A stretch of 51,021 bases of DNA from Oxalobacteraceae bacterium UBA6704 (GTDB lineage Bacteria > Pseudomonadota > Gammaproteobacteria > Burkholderiales > Burkholderiaceae_D). Shown here piece after piece: positions 1 through 7,249 of this stretch. The notes below the pieces were generated by a model. It worked only from the letters and a program-made list of their open reading frames with translations, did no database searches and was not told the DNA's origin. Each line of letters opens with the position of its first letter. Position 1 is the first letter of the stretch. Where the stretch lies: NCBI GenBank assembly GCA_002454505.1, contig DKJA01000039.1, forward strand, positions 1-51,021. The letters are read 5' to 3'. A program made the translations under genes and the position numbers.

Positions 1-1
1 A

Positions 2-16
2 CAGGGTCTGTCCCTG
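2..16. repeat. Short dispersed palindromic repeat, GGGTCTGTCCC type
   Basis: Arms CAGGG (2-6) and CCCTG (12-16) flank a five-base centre. The core GGGTCTGTCCC at 4-14 differs by one base from the two GGGACTGTCCC cores at 18105-18131. Like those copies it lies just beyond a gene's stop codon, here about 20 bases past the end of the oxidase subunit III gene. It is probably one end of a dispersed intergenic repeat whose remainder lies outside the window. Confidence 0.45.
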
Positions 17-35
17 ATTTGTCGGCGTGGCAAGG

Positions 36-638
36 TCATATCCGCGCGCCCCAGTAGACGGTGGCGTAGATCGGCAGCCAGCTGCCGACGACGAAGTACC
101 AGTAGCCGGCGTTTTCGCTGACGTCGACGAAGCGGCGGCCGTCGAGCGGGCCCTTGAACATCAGCACCGTCAGCACGGCCGAATCCCACGTGTCGGTCAG
201 CAGGTGCAGCGTGTGGAGGCCCATCAGCATCCACACGGCGGAGCCGTATGCGCTGCTGTCCCACGTCGTGTTCAGCGTGGTGAATTCGACCGCACGCACG
301 GCCAGGAAGGCCAGCGACGACACCATGCACGCCACCATCGCCAGCCGCACGCGGCGCACGTCCAGCCGCCGGGCCGCGCGGCGCGCCAGCTCGTTCGGTA
401 TCAGGCTGGCCAGCAGCACGACCGTGTTCACCGTGCCCCACAGCAGGTCCGGCGCAACGGTCTCCGGCCACGCCACGGCATGGCTGCGCAGATAGAAGTA
501 CGCCAGGATCGTCAGCGCGAACACGGTCGATTCGATCGCGATCAGCCCCATCGTGCCCCACCACATCGGGCTGCGGTGGCCGAACGCGAACGTGGGCAGG
601 TGGCCGACCTGCAGCGCGCGCGGATCGTCGTCGTTCAT
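36..638 (-). CDS. ctaE: Cytochrome c oxidase subunit III (short form)
   Basis: This 200-residue integral membrane protein is the third gene of a caa3-type oxidase operon. Subunit III stabilises the catalytic core of haem-copper oxidases in the inner membrane. At least five hydrophobic segments are visible, with the family's histidine- and glutamate-bearing helices (GLIAIESTVFALTILAYF near residue 32; LMGLHTLHLLTDTW near residue 137). It is shorter than the seven-helix form of about 260 residues, as is common in bacterial caa3 and bo-type enzymes. The start codon overlaps the subunit I stop as ATGA, which fixes the start and implies translational coupling. A symbol such as coxC would serve equally well. 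Confidence 0.88.
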   Translation of the reverse strand: MNDDDPRALQVGHLPTFAFGHRSPMWWGTMGLIAIESTVFALTILAYFYLRSHAVAWPETVAPDLLWGTVNTVVLLASLIPNELARRAARRLDVRRVRLAMVACMVSSLAFLAVRAVEFTTLNTTWDSSAYGSAVWMLMGLHTLHLLTDTWDSAVLTVLMFKGPLDGRRFVDVSENAGYWYFVVGSWLPIYATVYWGARI

Positions 639-2542
639 GGCGGCACCTCGCGGCCGCGCCGCGTTTCGCTTTCGCCGCGGCGCGGCCAGAACCAGAACGT
701 GGCGGCGACGGCCACCGGCAGCGCGCCCCACACCACGGCCCACGGCGTGAAGATGGAGCCGATGAACAGCACCGTCGTGGCGAGCGCCGCGATGAACGGC
801 CAGGGCGACGGCGTCGGTGTCACCATCCGGTGATCCGGCTCCGCCGTGGTGACGGACGTCAGCAGCACTTCGCGCAAGGAAGGATCGATGCCGGCCACGC
901 GGTCCGGCAACGCAGCCGGCTGCCACAGCGGATAGCGGCCATGCACGACGGGCAGCACGGCGAAATTGGCGGCCGGCGGCGGCGATGCGGCGGCCCACTC
1001 CAGCGTACCGGCGCCCCACGGATCGGGCCCGGCGATGGCGCCATGCCGGCGGCTGCGCCATGCATTGAGGATGAACAGCAGCACGCTGATGCCGATCGTC
1101 AGTGCGCCCACCGTGGCGGCGAAGTTGATGCCGTCCCAGCCCATGCCGGCCGGGTAGGTGTACACACGGCGCGGCATGCCTTCCAGTCCCACCACATGCA
1201 TCGGGAAGAACGTCACGTTGAAGCCGATGAAGAACAGCCAGAACTGCCATTTGCCCACCGTCTCGCTCATCATCCGGCCGGTGAACTTCGGATACCAGTA
1301 ATAAAACGCGCCGAACAGCGGGAACACGGCGCCGCCCATCAGCACGTAATGCAGGTGGGCGACGACGAAGTAGGTGTCGTGCAGCTGCGTGTCCAGCGAC
1401 ACGGAGGCAAGCATCAGCCCCGTCAGCCCGCCGGCCAGCAGGATCACGAAGAAGGCCAGCACGAACAGCAGCGGCGTGCGCCAGTGCAGGCGGCCGGTCC
1501 ACAGCGTGGCGATCCAGCAGAAGATCTGCGTGGCCGTGGGAATGGCGATCAGCAGGCTGGCCGCCGTGAAGAACGCCTTGCCCAGTTCCGGCAGGTTCGT
1601 CGCGAACATGTGGTGCACCCACAGCCCGAACGACAGGAAGGCGGTGACGATCACCGCCACCACCATCGCCGCATAACCGACCACGGGCCGCCGCGCGAAC
1701 GTGGCGACGATCGTCGAGATGATGCCCAGCGGCGGCAGGAAGATCAGGTACACCTCGGGGTGGCCGAAGAACCAGAACAGGTGCTGCCACAGCAGCGCGT
1801 CGCCGCCTTTTGCCACGTTGTAGAACTGCGTGGCGACGAGGCGGTCCGTGATCAGCGCGGTACTGGCCAGCATCACGGCGGGCATCGCGAACAGCACCAT
1901 CACCGACGTGGCCAGCAGCGTCCACGCGAACAGCGGCATGCGGTTCAGCGCCATGCCGGGCGCGCGGAATTTGAGGATCGTGACGATGATGACGATGGCC
2001 TCCATCAGCGCCGACGTTTCGGTGAACGTGATCATCTGCGCCCAGATGTCCACCCGCTTGCCGGGCGAGTAATCGGGTCCGGCCAGCGGCACGTAGGCGA
2101 ACCAGCCGGCATCGGGGCCGGCATCCAGCACGAACGCCACGTACAGCGTCAGCCCGCCGAACAGGAAGATCCAGTAGGCGAACGCGTTCATGCGCGGGAA
2201 GGCCACCGTGCGCGTGCCCAGCATCAGCGGCAGCAGGTAGACGGCCAGCGCCTGCATCACCGGCACGGCGAACAGGAACATCATCGTGGTGCCGTGCATC
2301 GTGAACAGCTGGTTGTACAGGGCGGGGCCGACCAGGTGATTGTCCGGCTGCGCCAGCTGCAGACGCATCAGCAGCGCCAGCAGGCCGCCGGCCACGAAGA
2401 AGCCGAAGGTGGTGACGATGAAGCGCCGCGCCACGCTCTTGTGGTTGACGGCGCAGATCCAGCCCCACAGGCCGGGCGGATCGCGCCACGTCTGCTCCAG
2501 CAGCGCAGGCTCGTGCTGTACGGGCGCTCGGGATGGCGTCAT
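635..2542 (-). CDS. ctaD: Cytochrome c oxidase subunit I with C-terminal extension
   Basis: This is the catalytic subunit of an aa3/caa3-type terminal oxidase, which reduces oxygen to water and pumps protons across the inner membrane. The 635-residue protein has about 12 core helices. Visible ligands are His83 (haem a, in TMHGTTMMFLF), His261 and Tyr265 (CuB ligand and cross-linked Tyr, in FGHPEVY), His310-His311 (CuB), and His396 and His398 (haem a3 and a, in VAHLHYV). After about residue 540 it has an extra tail with two more hydrophobic segments, resembling a fused subunit-IV-like part. The start is the ATG overlapping the subunit II stop (ATGA); the longer upstream frame only reads through the preceding gene. 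It also overlaps subunit III by four bases. Confidence 0.95.
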   Translation of the reverse strand: MTPSRAPVQHEPALLEQTWRDPPGLWGWICAVNHKSVARRFIVTTFGFFVAGGLLALLMRLQLAQPDNHLVGPALYNQLFTMHGTTMMFLFAVPVMQALAVYLLPLMLGTRTVAFPRMNAFAYWIFLFGGLTLYVAFVLDAGPDAGWFAYVPLAGPDYSPGKRVDIWAQMITFTETSALMEAIVIIVTILKFRAPGMALNRMPLFAWTLLATSVMVLFAMPAVMLASTALITDRLVATQFYNVAKGGDALLWQHLFWFFGHPEVYLIFLPPLGIISTIVATFARRPVVGYAAMVVAVIVTAFLSFGLWVHHMFATNLPELGKAFFTAASLLIAIPTATQIFCWIATLWTGRLHWRTPLLFVLAFFVILLAGGLTGLMLASVSLDTQLHDTYFVVAHLHYVLMGGAVFPLFGAFYYWYPKFTGRMMSETVGKWQFWLFFIGFNVTFFPMHVVGLEGMPRRVYTYPAGMGWDGINFAATVGALTIGISVLLFILNAWRSRRHGAIAGPDPWGAGTLEWAAASPPPAANFAVLPVVHGRYPLWQPAALPDRVAGIDPSLREVLLTSVTTAEPDHRMVTPTPSPWPFIAALATTVLFIGSIFTPWAVVWGALPVAVAATFWFWPRRGESETRRGREVPP

Positions 2543-3582
2543 TGCAGGCTCTCCAGGTAATCGAGCAGCGCATGCATGTCCGCCGCCGGCAGCGGACTGC
2601 CCGGCATGTTCGCGCCCAGCTTGAAGCGGTGCGGGTCGACAATCCATGCCTGCAGGTTGGCGCGATCGTTGGGCAGCACGCCGGCCGCCAGCGTGGGGCG
2701 GCTGGCCACGTGCGTCAGGTCCGGCCCCAGCGTGCCGCGCGCGCCGCTGCCGGCCACCGTGTGGCAGGTGGCGCACTTCGCATCGTCGAACACGGCGCGG
2801 CCGCGCTGCCGGCTGGCCGTCAGCGGTTGCGCGGCGGGCCGGCGCCGCGCCTGCGCCCACTGTTCGTATTCATCGGGGGATTGGGCCGTGACGGGCAGCG
2901 CCATCAGCGCATGTTCCAGGCCGCAGAACTCGGCGCACTGCGCGCGGTACACGCCGGGCCGGTCGGCCCGCAGCGCAATGGTGGTGCTGCGGCCGGGGAT
3001 CATGTCGCGCTTGCCGTGCAGATTGGGTATCCACAGCGTGTGGATCACGTCGCGGCTTTGCAGCGACACGATGGCCGGCCGGCCCACCGGCAGGCGCAGT
3101 TCGTTGGCTGTCGTGAAGCTGCGCGCCGCATCGGCATCGGCATAGCGCACTTCCCACCACCACTGGTGGCCGACCAGTTCGATGCGGACGGCATCCTGCA
3201 GCGGCAGTCGCGCCAGCGCGCGGGCCGTCCACATGTCCGCCACCAGCAGCATCGCCAGGCCGGCGCCGGAGATCACCGTGGCCCAAAGGACAGTGCGGTG
3301 GATGCGCCGCTCCGGCCTGGCCAGCGGGATCATGTCCGGCGTGCTGCCGGCATCGGCGCGCGGCGCGCGCCATAACGCATACAGGAAGGCGGCGACGATC
3401 GCGGCGAAGACGATGGCGCACAGCGCCAGCGTGAACTGCCACAGGCCGAAGATGGCGCCGGCCTGCGGCCCGGCCGGATCGAGGGCACTCTGCAGCACGG
3501 CCTGGCCGGCGGCAGTCTGTCCGGACGTGGCGATGCCGGGCAACGCAAGGAGGAGAACGGCAGCGACGGCAACGCGCGACAT
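2539..3582 (-). CDS. ctaC: Cytochrome c oxidase subunit II fused to cytochrome c
   Basis: This 347-residue protein is the electron-entry subunit of the oxidase. It has a signal peptide (about 1-20), two membrane helices (about 45-71 and 97-117), a periplasmic cupredoxin domain and a C-terminal cytochrome c domain. CuA ligands are all visible: His181, Cys216, Cys220, His224 and Met227 (CAEFCGLEHALM). The haem c motif is Cys270-x2-Cys273-His274 (CATCH), with Met326 as likely axial ligand. The fusion identifies a caa3-type oxidase, so electrons probably arrive from a soluble or membrane-bound cytochrome c. It is the first gene of the operon; its stop overlaps the next start. No assembly genes (ctaB, ctaG) are in the window. 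Confidence 0.95.
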   Translation of the reverse strand: MSRVAVAAVLLLALPGIATSGQTAAGQAVLQSALDPAGPQAGAIFGLWQFTLALCAIVFAAIVAAFLYALWRAPRADAGSTPDMIPLARPERRIHRTVLWATVISGAGLAMLLVADMWTARALARLPLQDAVRIELVGHQWWWEVRYADADAARSFTTANELRLPVGRPAIVSLQSRDVIHTLWIPNLHGKRDMIPGRSTTIALRADRPGVYRAQCAEFCGLEHALMALPVTAQSPDEYEQWAQARRRPAAQPLTASRQRGRAVFDDAKCATCHTVAGSGARGTLGPDLTHVASRPTLAAGVLPNDRANLQAWIVDPHRFKLGANMPGSPLPAADMHALLDYLESLQ

Positions 3583-3895
3583 GTTTTCTTTTTATAACGC
3601 CAATGCAGCGTTGTACCGGATTTTTCCAGGGGACGCCGCACGTGTGCTGCATGGTGCGCAACGGCGCGCAGCCGGGCGCCTGAAAAGCCTTTATTTTTTA
3701 TAATGCGCCGGAAACTCACGCATTATCACGAAGCCAAATAAAGCACGCAATCGCATATTAAAAACCGCTATTTCGATATGCGGAAAATGGCGAATGCGAT
3801 GCTAATATCGATTCGTTCTCCGGACCTGCGCCGCAGCCGGACGACTGGTTTATTCACGGTTCATTCATCCATCTACTTACCGAAAGTGATTGCAA
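3583..3895. other. Gene-free divergent region between ctaC and a small secreted-protein gene
   Basis: The 313 bases are more AT-rich than their neighbours and should hold promoters for both directions. On the plus strand there is a perfect TATAAT at 3699-3704 but no convincing -35 box at the right distance. On the minus strand, AT-rich sequence close to the ctaC start includes TTATAA. No reading frame or RNA gene was recognised. Confidence 0.4.
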
Positions 3896-4093
3896 ATGAA
3901 TAGTCTGAAAAAAAGCCTGAAAAAAATCCTGTTCACGGCCTGCGTGGGCCTGGGCCTGGGTTATTCGATGTCGGCGCTGGCACTGCCTGACTACGACACC
4001 TGCGTCGGCATGCGCGACGACTGCCGCGCGGGCGTCGCCAGTTCCTGCACCACGTTCAACCGCCTGTGCGGCATTTACGGCATCGAACCATAA
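3896..4093 (+). CDS. Small secreted cysteine-containing protein, function unknown
   Basis: The 65-residue product starts with a lysine-rich n-region (MNSLKKSLKKI), a hydrophobic core and a likely signal-peptidase site after about residue 30 (SMSALA). The predicted mature peptide is only about 35 residues and has four cysteines in the pattern C-x6-C-x7-C-x6-C, so two disulfides are possible in the periplasm or outside the cell. The ATG is preferred to the in-frame TTG two codons upstream, with a weak GAAAG ribosome site. A strong terminator follows the stop within about 20 bases, supporting a single-gene transcript. I do not recognise the family; a regular Cys spacing could mean a metal-binding or toxin-like peptide, but nothing decides this. 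Confidence 0.6.
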   Translation: MNSLKKSLKKILFTACVGLGLGYSMSALALPDYDTCVGMRDDCRAGVASSCTTFNRLCGIYGIEP

Positions 4094-4107
4094 GCCGGTG
4101 TGCAAAT

Positions 4108-4138
4108 AAAAAAAATGGCCGCATGCGGCCATTTTTTT
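4108..4138. terminator. Bidirectional rho-independent terminator
   Basis: An uninterrupted palindrome (TGGCCGCATGCGGCCA at 4116-4131) is flanked by an A-run on the left and a T-run on the right, so it can terminate transcription from both sides. It serves the small secreted-protein gene on the plus strand and the S9 peptidase on the minus strand, whose TAA stop lies at 4137-4139, inside the T-run. Confidence 0.9.
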
Positions 4139-6140
4139 ATTGCGGCCCCAGATTCGCCGCCAGGAACTTCTCCACCCGCGTCCAGAAATCCAGCCGGTCC
4201 TTTTCCAGCCGCCAGCCATGGCCTTCTTCCGGATAGACCACATATTCCACCTGGCTGTTGTGGCGCAACGCGCTGCGCAACTTGTCGAAGTGTTCCAGCG
4301 GCACGCGGCGGTCCTCGGCGCCGTGCGCGATCAGCAGCGGCCGCGTGAGCCGGGCCGCCTGGGCGATCGGCGACACTTCGCGCAACCGCGCCGCTTCCGT
4401 ATCCGGATCGCCGATCAGCGTGCGCATGCTGTATTGCAGCGCCTCGCGCGATGCATCCGATTGCGCCGACGTGAACATCAGGCCGATGTCCGTCACGCCC
4501 GCCCAGGCCACGCCGCAGCGGAAGATGTCCGGGTGCCGCACCATGCCCATCAGCGTGGCATAGCCGCCGTAGCTGGCGCCGGCAATGGCGATGCGCTGCG
4601 GGTCGGCCCAACCCTGCTGCACGGCCCACTGCGCGGCATCGGCCAGGTCGTCCTGCATGGCGCGGCCCCATTCCTTCCAGCCCGCCTTGAAGTGGGCCGC
4701 GCCGAAGCCGGTGCTGCCGCGGTACTCCGGCTGGATCACCACGTAGCCGCGCGAAGCGAGGAACTGCGCATCCGCTTCCCACTCCCACGACGAGCCGCGC
4801 ACGTACGGCCCGCCGTGCACCAGCACCACCGCGGGCAGCGGCCCTTTCGTTTGGCCCGCCGGCATCGTCACGTAGACGGGGATCGCCAGGCCGTCGCGCG
4901 CCTTGAAGCGGTGGAAATCGCGCGTGCCCATCTCCTTCATGGCGATGTCCGGATGCGAGCTGCCGAGGCCCACCAGGTTGCCGGTGGCACGCTGGTACAG
5001 GTAGTAAGCCTTTGGCGTGCGGTCCGACGTGGACGCGACCAGCAGCGGATGCGCCGCGCCGCCCTTGCCGGCGCAGCCGTCGCCGCAATCGATGCGGTTG
5101 ATCCGGCCCGGCAGCAGCGCGTCGACCTTCTGCTGCAGCGCCTTCATCGCCGGGTCGAACCACACGGTGGAACCGGCGTCGCCGGCCAGGTGCAGGCCGA
5201 CGATGGTACGGGCGCGATAATCGAATACCGGCTCGCCGTCGAAATCGAAGCCGTCCACGCGCACCAGCGGCTCGGCGGCGCGCTTGCGCTGCGCCACGTC
5301 GTAGGCATACAGCGCGGCATGGCCATCGGCGCCCGCCGTCACGTACAGCGTGTTGCGGCCGTCGAAGAACTGCGGCACGAAGCGGCCCGGTTCGTAGCAG
5401 CCCTGGGTGGCCAGTTCCGTCCATGCCGCGCCCTTGTCGCGATAGGACAGGATGCACTGCCCCTTCAGCACCGAGGCGGCGATGCGGGGCGTGTCGTCCA
5501 TGTCCAGCAGCCAGTGGCGCACGCGCGGCGGCTGCGCGCCCGGCGCCGCATCGGACAGCAGCCGCGTCTTCGTGTTCAGCCGGTACAGCCGCGACGTCTC
5601 GGGCGCCAGGTCGAGATTGTTCCAGTGGTACTTCTCGACGAGCACGTCGTCCGAACCGTCGTGGGTCGGCCCCACGTAGCCGTAATCGGCGGTCAGCTTG
5701 CGGTCCTTCAGCAGCGTGCCGGTCGTCTCGCCGCGATGCAGCCAGTTGCCGGAGATCAGATGGGTGATGCTGCGGCCGTCGCGGTCCGCCGCGAATTCGT
5801 CCAGGTTGCCTTCGAACTGGATGCGCATGTCCTTGACGGTGAAGCCGATGCGGTTCTCGTTGATCCAGTGGATGCTGGTGATGCGCGCGTTGGCGATGTC
5901 CGCTGCGCCGGCCACCGTCAGCTGCGTCGGATCGGCCGTGTCGCGGATGCCGATCGCCTGCCGCCCGTCGGCGCCGGTGTACAGGAAGGCGACGTAGCCG
6001 CCCTGCGGCGACAGGCTGACCGCGCTGATGGCCGGCTCGCCGAAGAAGGCCGCCACCGGCGGTGCCGCGCATGCGGGGGTGGCGATGGCCAGTGCCGCAA
6101 CGAGCGGGATGGCACGCATGGATGTCGATTGGAAGGTCAT
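4137..6140 (-). CDS. Secreted S9-family prolyl oligopeptidase-like serine peptidase
   Basis: This 667-residue protein is predicted to be exported: an N-terminal signal peptide ends near ATPACAAPP. A beta-propeller-like middle region is followed by an alpha/beta-hydrolase peptidase domain. The catalytic triad is visible as Ser523 in GASYGGY, Asp610 in HGAEDRRVP and His641 in EEGHGW. S9 enzymes of this type (acyl-aminoacyl peptidase/DPP IV relatives) cleave short peptides, probably in the periplasm. Start choice is uncertain: ATG at 6140 (used here) or 6119 both give a signal peptide; the frame opens further upstream to 6227 but that adds a sequence unlike a signal peptide. It is transcribed alone. 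Confidence 0.85.
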   Translation of the reverse strand: MTFQSTSMRAIPLVAALAIATPACAAPPVAAFFGEPAISAVSLSPQGGYVAFLYTGADGRQAIGIRDTADPTQLTVAGAADIANARITSIHWINENRIGFTVKDMRIQFEGNLDEFAADRDGRSITHLISGNWLHRGETTGTLLKDRKLTADYGYVGPTHDGSDDVLVEKYHWNNLDLAPETSRLYRLNTKTRLLSDAAPGAQPPRVRHWLLDMDDTPRIAASVLKGQCILSYRDKGAAWTELATQGCYEPGRFVPQFFDGRNTLYVTAGADGHAALYAYDVAQRKRAAEPLVRVDGFDFDGEPVFDYRARTIVGLHLAGDAGSTVWFDPAMKALQQKVDALLPGRINRIDCGDGCAGKGGAAHPLLVASTSDRTPKAYYLYQRATGNLVGLGSSHPDIAMKEMGTRDFHRFKARDGLAIPVYVTMPAGQTKGPLPAVVLVHGGPYVRGSSWEWEADAQFLASRGYVVIQPEYRGSTGFGAAHFKAGWKEWGRAMQDDLADAAQWAVQQGWADPQRIAIAGASYGGYATLMGMVRHPDIFRCGVAWAGVTDIGLMFTSAQSDASREALQYSMRTLIGDPDTEAARLREVSPIAQAARLTRPLLIAHGAEDRRVPLEHFDKLRSALRHNSQVEYVVYPEEGHGWRLEKDRLDFWTRVEKFLAANLGPQ

Positions 6141-6280
6141 CCACCGATCTTCGGGCATGCCGTTTTGGCTTGTCAAAGCAAACGTGAACGCAGGCCGGGA
6201 GATTGTTGCCGGAATACCGAATCTCACGCTTTGTCACGGGCGCGCTACCATGCTCCCTGCTTTCACCCAAGGAGACACCC

Positions 6281-7219
6281 ATGCCGCCACGCCTGTTCGC
6301 CGCCCTGCTTGCCTGCGCCCTGTCCGCCCCCGCCTTCGCCGCCTGCGGCACGCCGCCGCCGGCCGTCGTCGACATCGACGCCAACCGCTATTACTCGGAT
6401 GCGCACCACTCCGTCATCGACCCCGTGCTCCGCGCCCGCAATATCGCCGCGACGAAGCCGGTGGAGGATTTCCTGGCCCGTGTATCGGCCGATGCGAGCA
6501 GCGCGGACAGCGGACGCAATGCCTGCGCGCTGGCGTGGCTGGCCGGCTGGGCCGACGGCGGCGCGATGCTGGGCACGATGAGCACCGAGCAGTCGTACTA
6601 CCAGCGCAAATGGACGCTGGCCGGCCTCGCGCTGTCGTATGCGCGCGTGAAGCCCGCCGCTTCGGCCGAACAGCGCGCGGCGATCGAAGGCTGGCTGCGC
6701 CGGCTGGCCGATGCGACGATGGTTCACAGCGATGCGAAGAAGGGCGAACGTAACAACCACTACTATTGGGAAGGCCTGGCCGTGGCGGCCGCCGGCGCCG
6801 CCACGGGCGAGCCGCGCCACCTGGCCTGGGGCCGCAAGGTGTTCGACCATGCGATGGCCCAGGTGGCCGCCGACGGTTCGCTGCCGCGCGAGATGACGCG
6901 TGCGGCGAAAGCCCTGCACTATCACGCCTTCGCGGCGGCGCCGCTGGCGATGCTGGCCTCGATCCTGGACGTGCATGCGGAACCGCTGGACCGGCTGGTG
7001 GCGTTCACGGTGGCCGCGGCGCGCGACCCTTCCGGAATCGAGAAAAGTACCGGGTTCAAACAGGAACCGCTGAACGTGACGAAGGAAGCGTGGCTCGTGG
7101 TGTATGCACGCCACGAAGGGAAGGTGATCGAGGGCGCGAAGGCGGCGCGGTATCCGCGGCTGGGCGGCGACCTGGCGGTGCCGAATCCGCTGGAACATGT
7201 AAAAAACCGGGGCACGTGA
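6281..7219 (+). CDS. Alginate lyase-like secreted protein (PL5 type)
   Basis: The 312-residue product has a cleavable signal peptide (cut near APAFA-AC, residue 20) and an alpha-toroid-like sequence. It contains the PL5/AlgL hallmark region NNHYYWEGLAVAA (about 158-170), where AlgL has NNHSYW; the asparagine-histidine pair contributes to the active site in that family. The upstream stretch NACALAWLAGWADGGAM also matches AlgL. The likely role is beta-elimination of a mannuronate-containing or related acidic polysaccharide in the periplasm. No alginate biosynthesis genes are nearby, so the substrate is uncertain. The start is set by AAGGAG at 6269-6274, seven bases before the ATG; a longer frame from 6203 lacks a ribosome site. 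Confidence 0.78.
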   Translation: MPPRLFAALLACALSAPAFAACGTPPPAVVDIDANRYYSDAHHSVIDPVLRARNIAATKPVEDFLARVSADASSADSGRNACALAWLAGWADGGAMLGTMSTEQSYYQRKWTLAGLALSYARVKPAASAEQRAAIEGWLRRLADATMVHSDAKKGERNNHYYWEGLAVAAAGAATGEPRHLAWGRKVFDHAMAQVAADGSLPREMTRAAKALHYHAFAAAPLAMLASILDVHAEPLDRLVAFTVAAARDPSGIEKSTGFKQEPLNVTKEAWLVVYARHEGKVIEGAKAARYPRLGGDLAVPNPLEHVKNRGT

Positions 7220-7228
7220 CCCCGGTTC
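7202..7228 (-). terminator. Rho-independent terminator after paoC
   Basis: On the minus strand AACCGGGG and CCCCGGTT arms enclose a short CACGTG-containing loop and are followed by six T. It ends the paoABC transcript. The structure overlaps the last codons and stop of the convergent alginate-lyase-like gene. Confidence 0.8.
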
Positions 7229-7249
7229 GCGCTGGCGCTACCGATTTAC

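Noticed and set aside
27..2624. Long plus-strand frames opposite the oxidase operon
   Set aside because: They are Arg/His/Gln-rich antisense shadows of ctaE, ctaD and ctaC, created by high GC, with no ribosome sites or recognisable domains.
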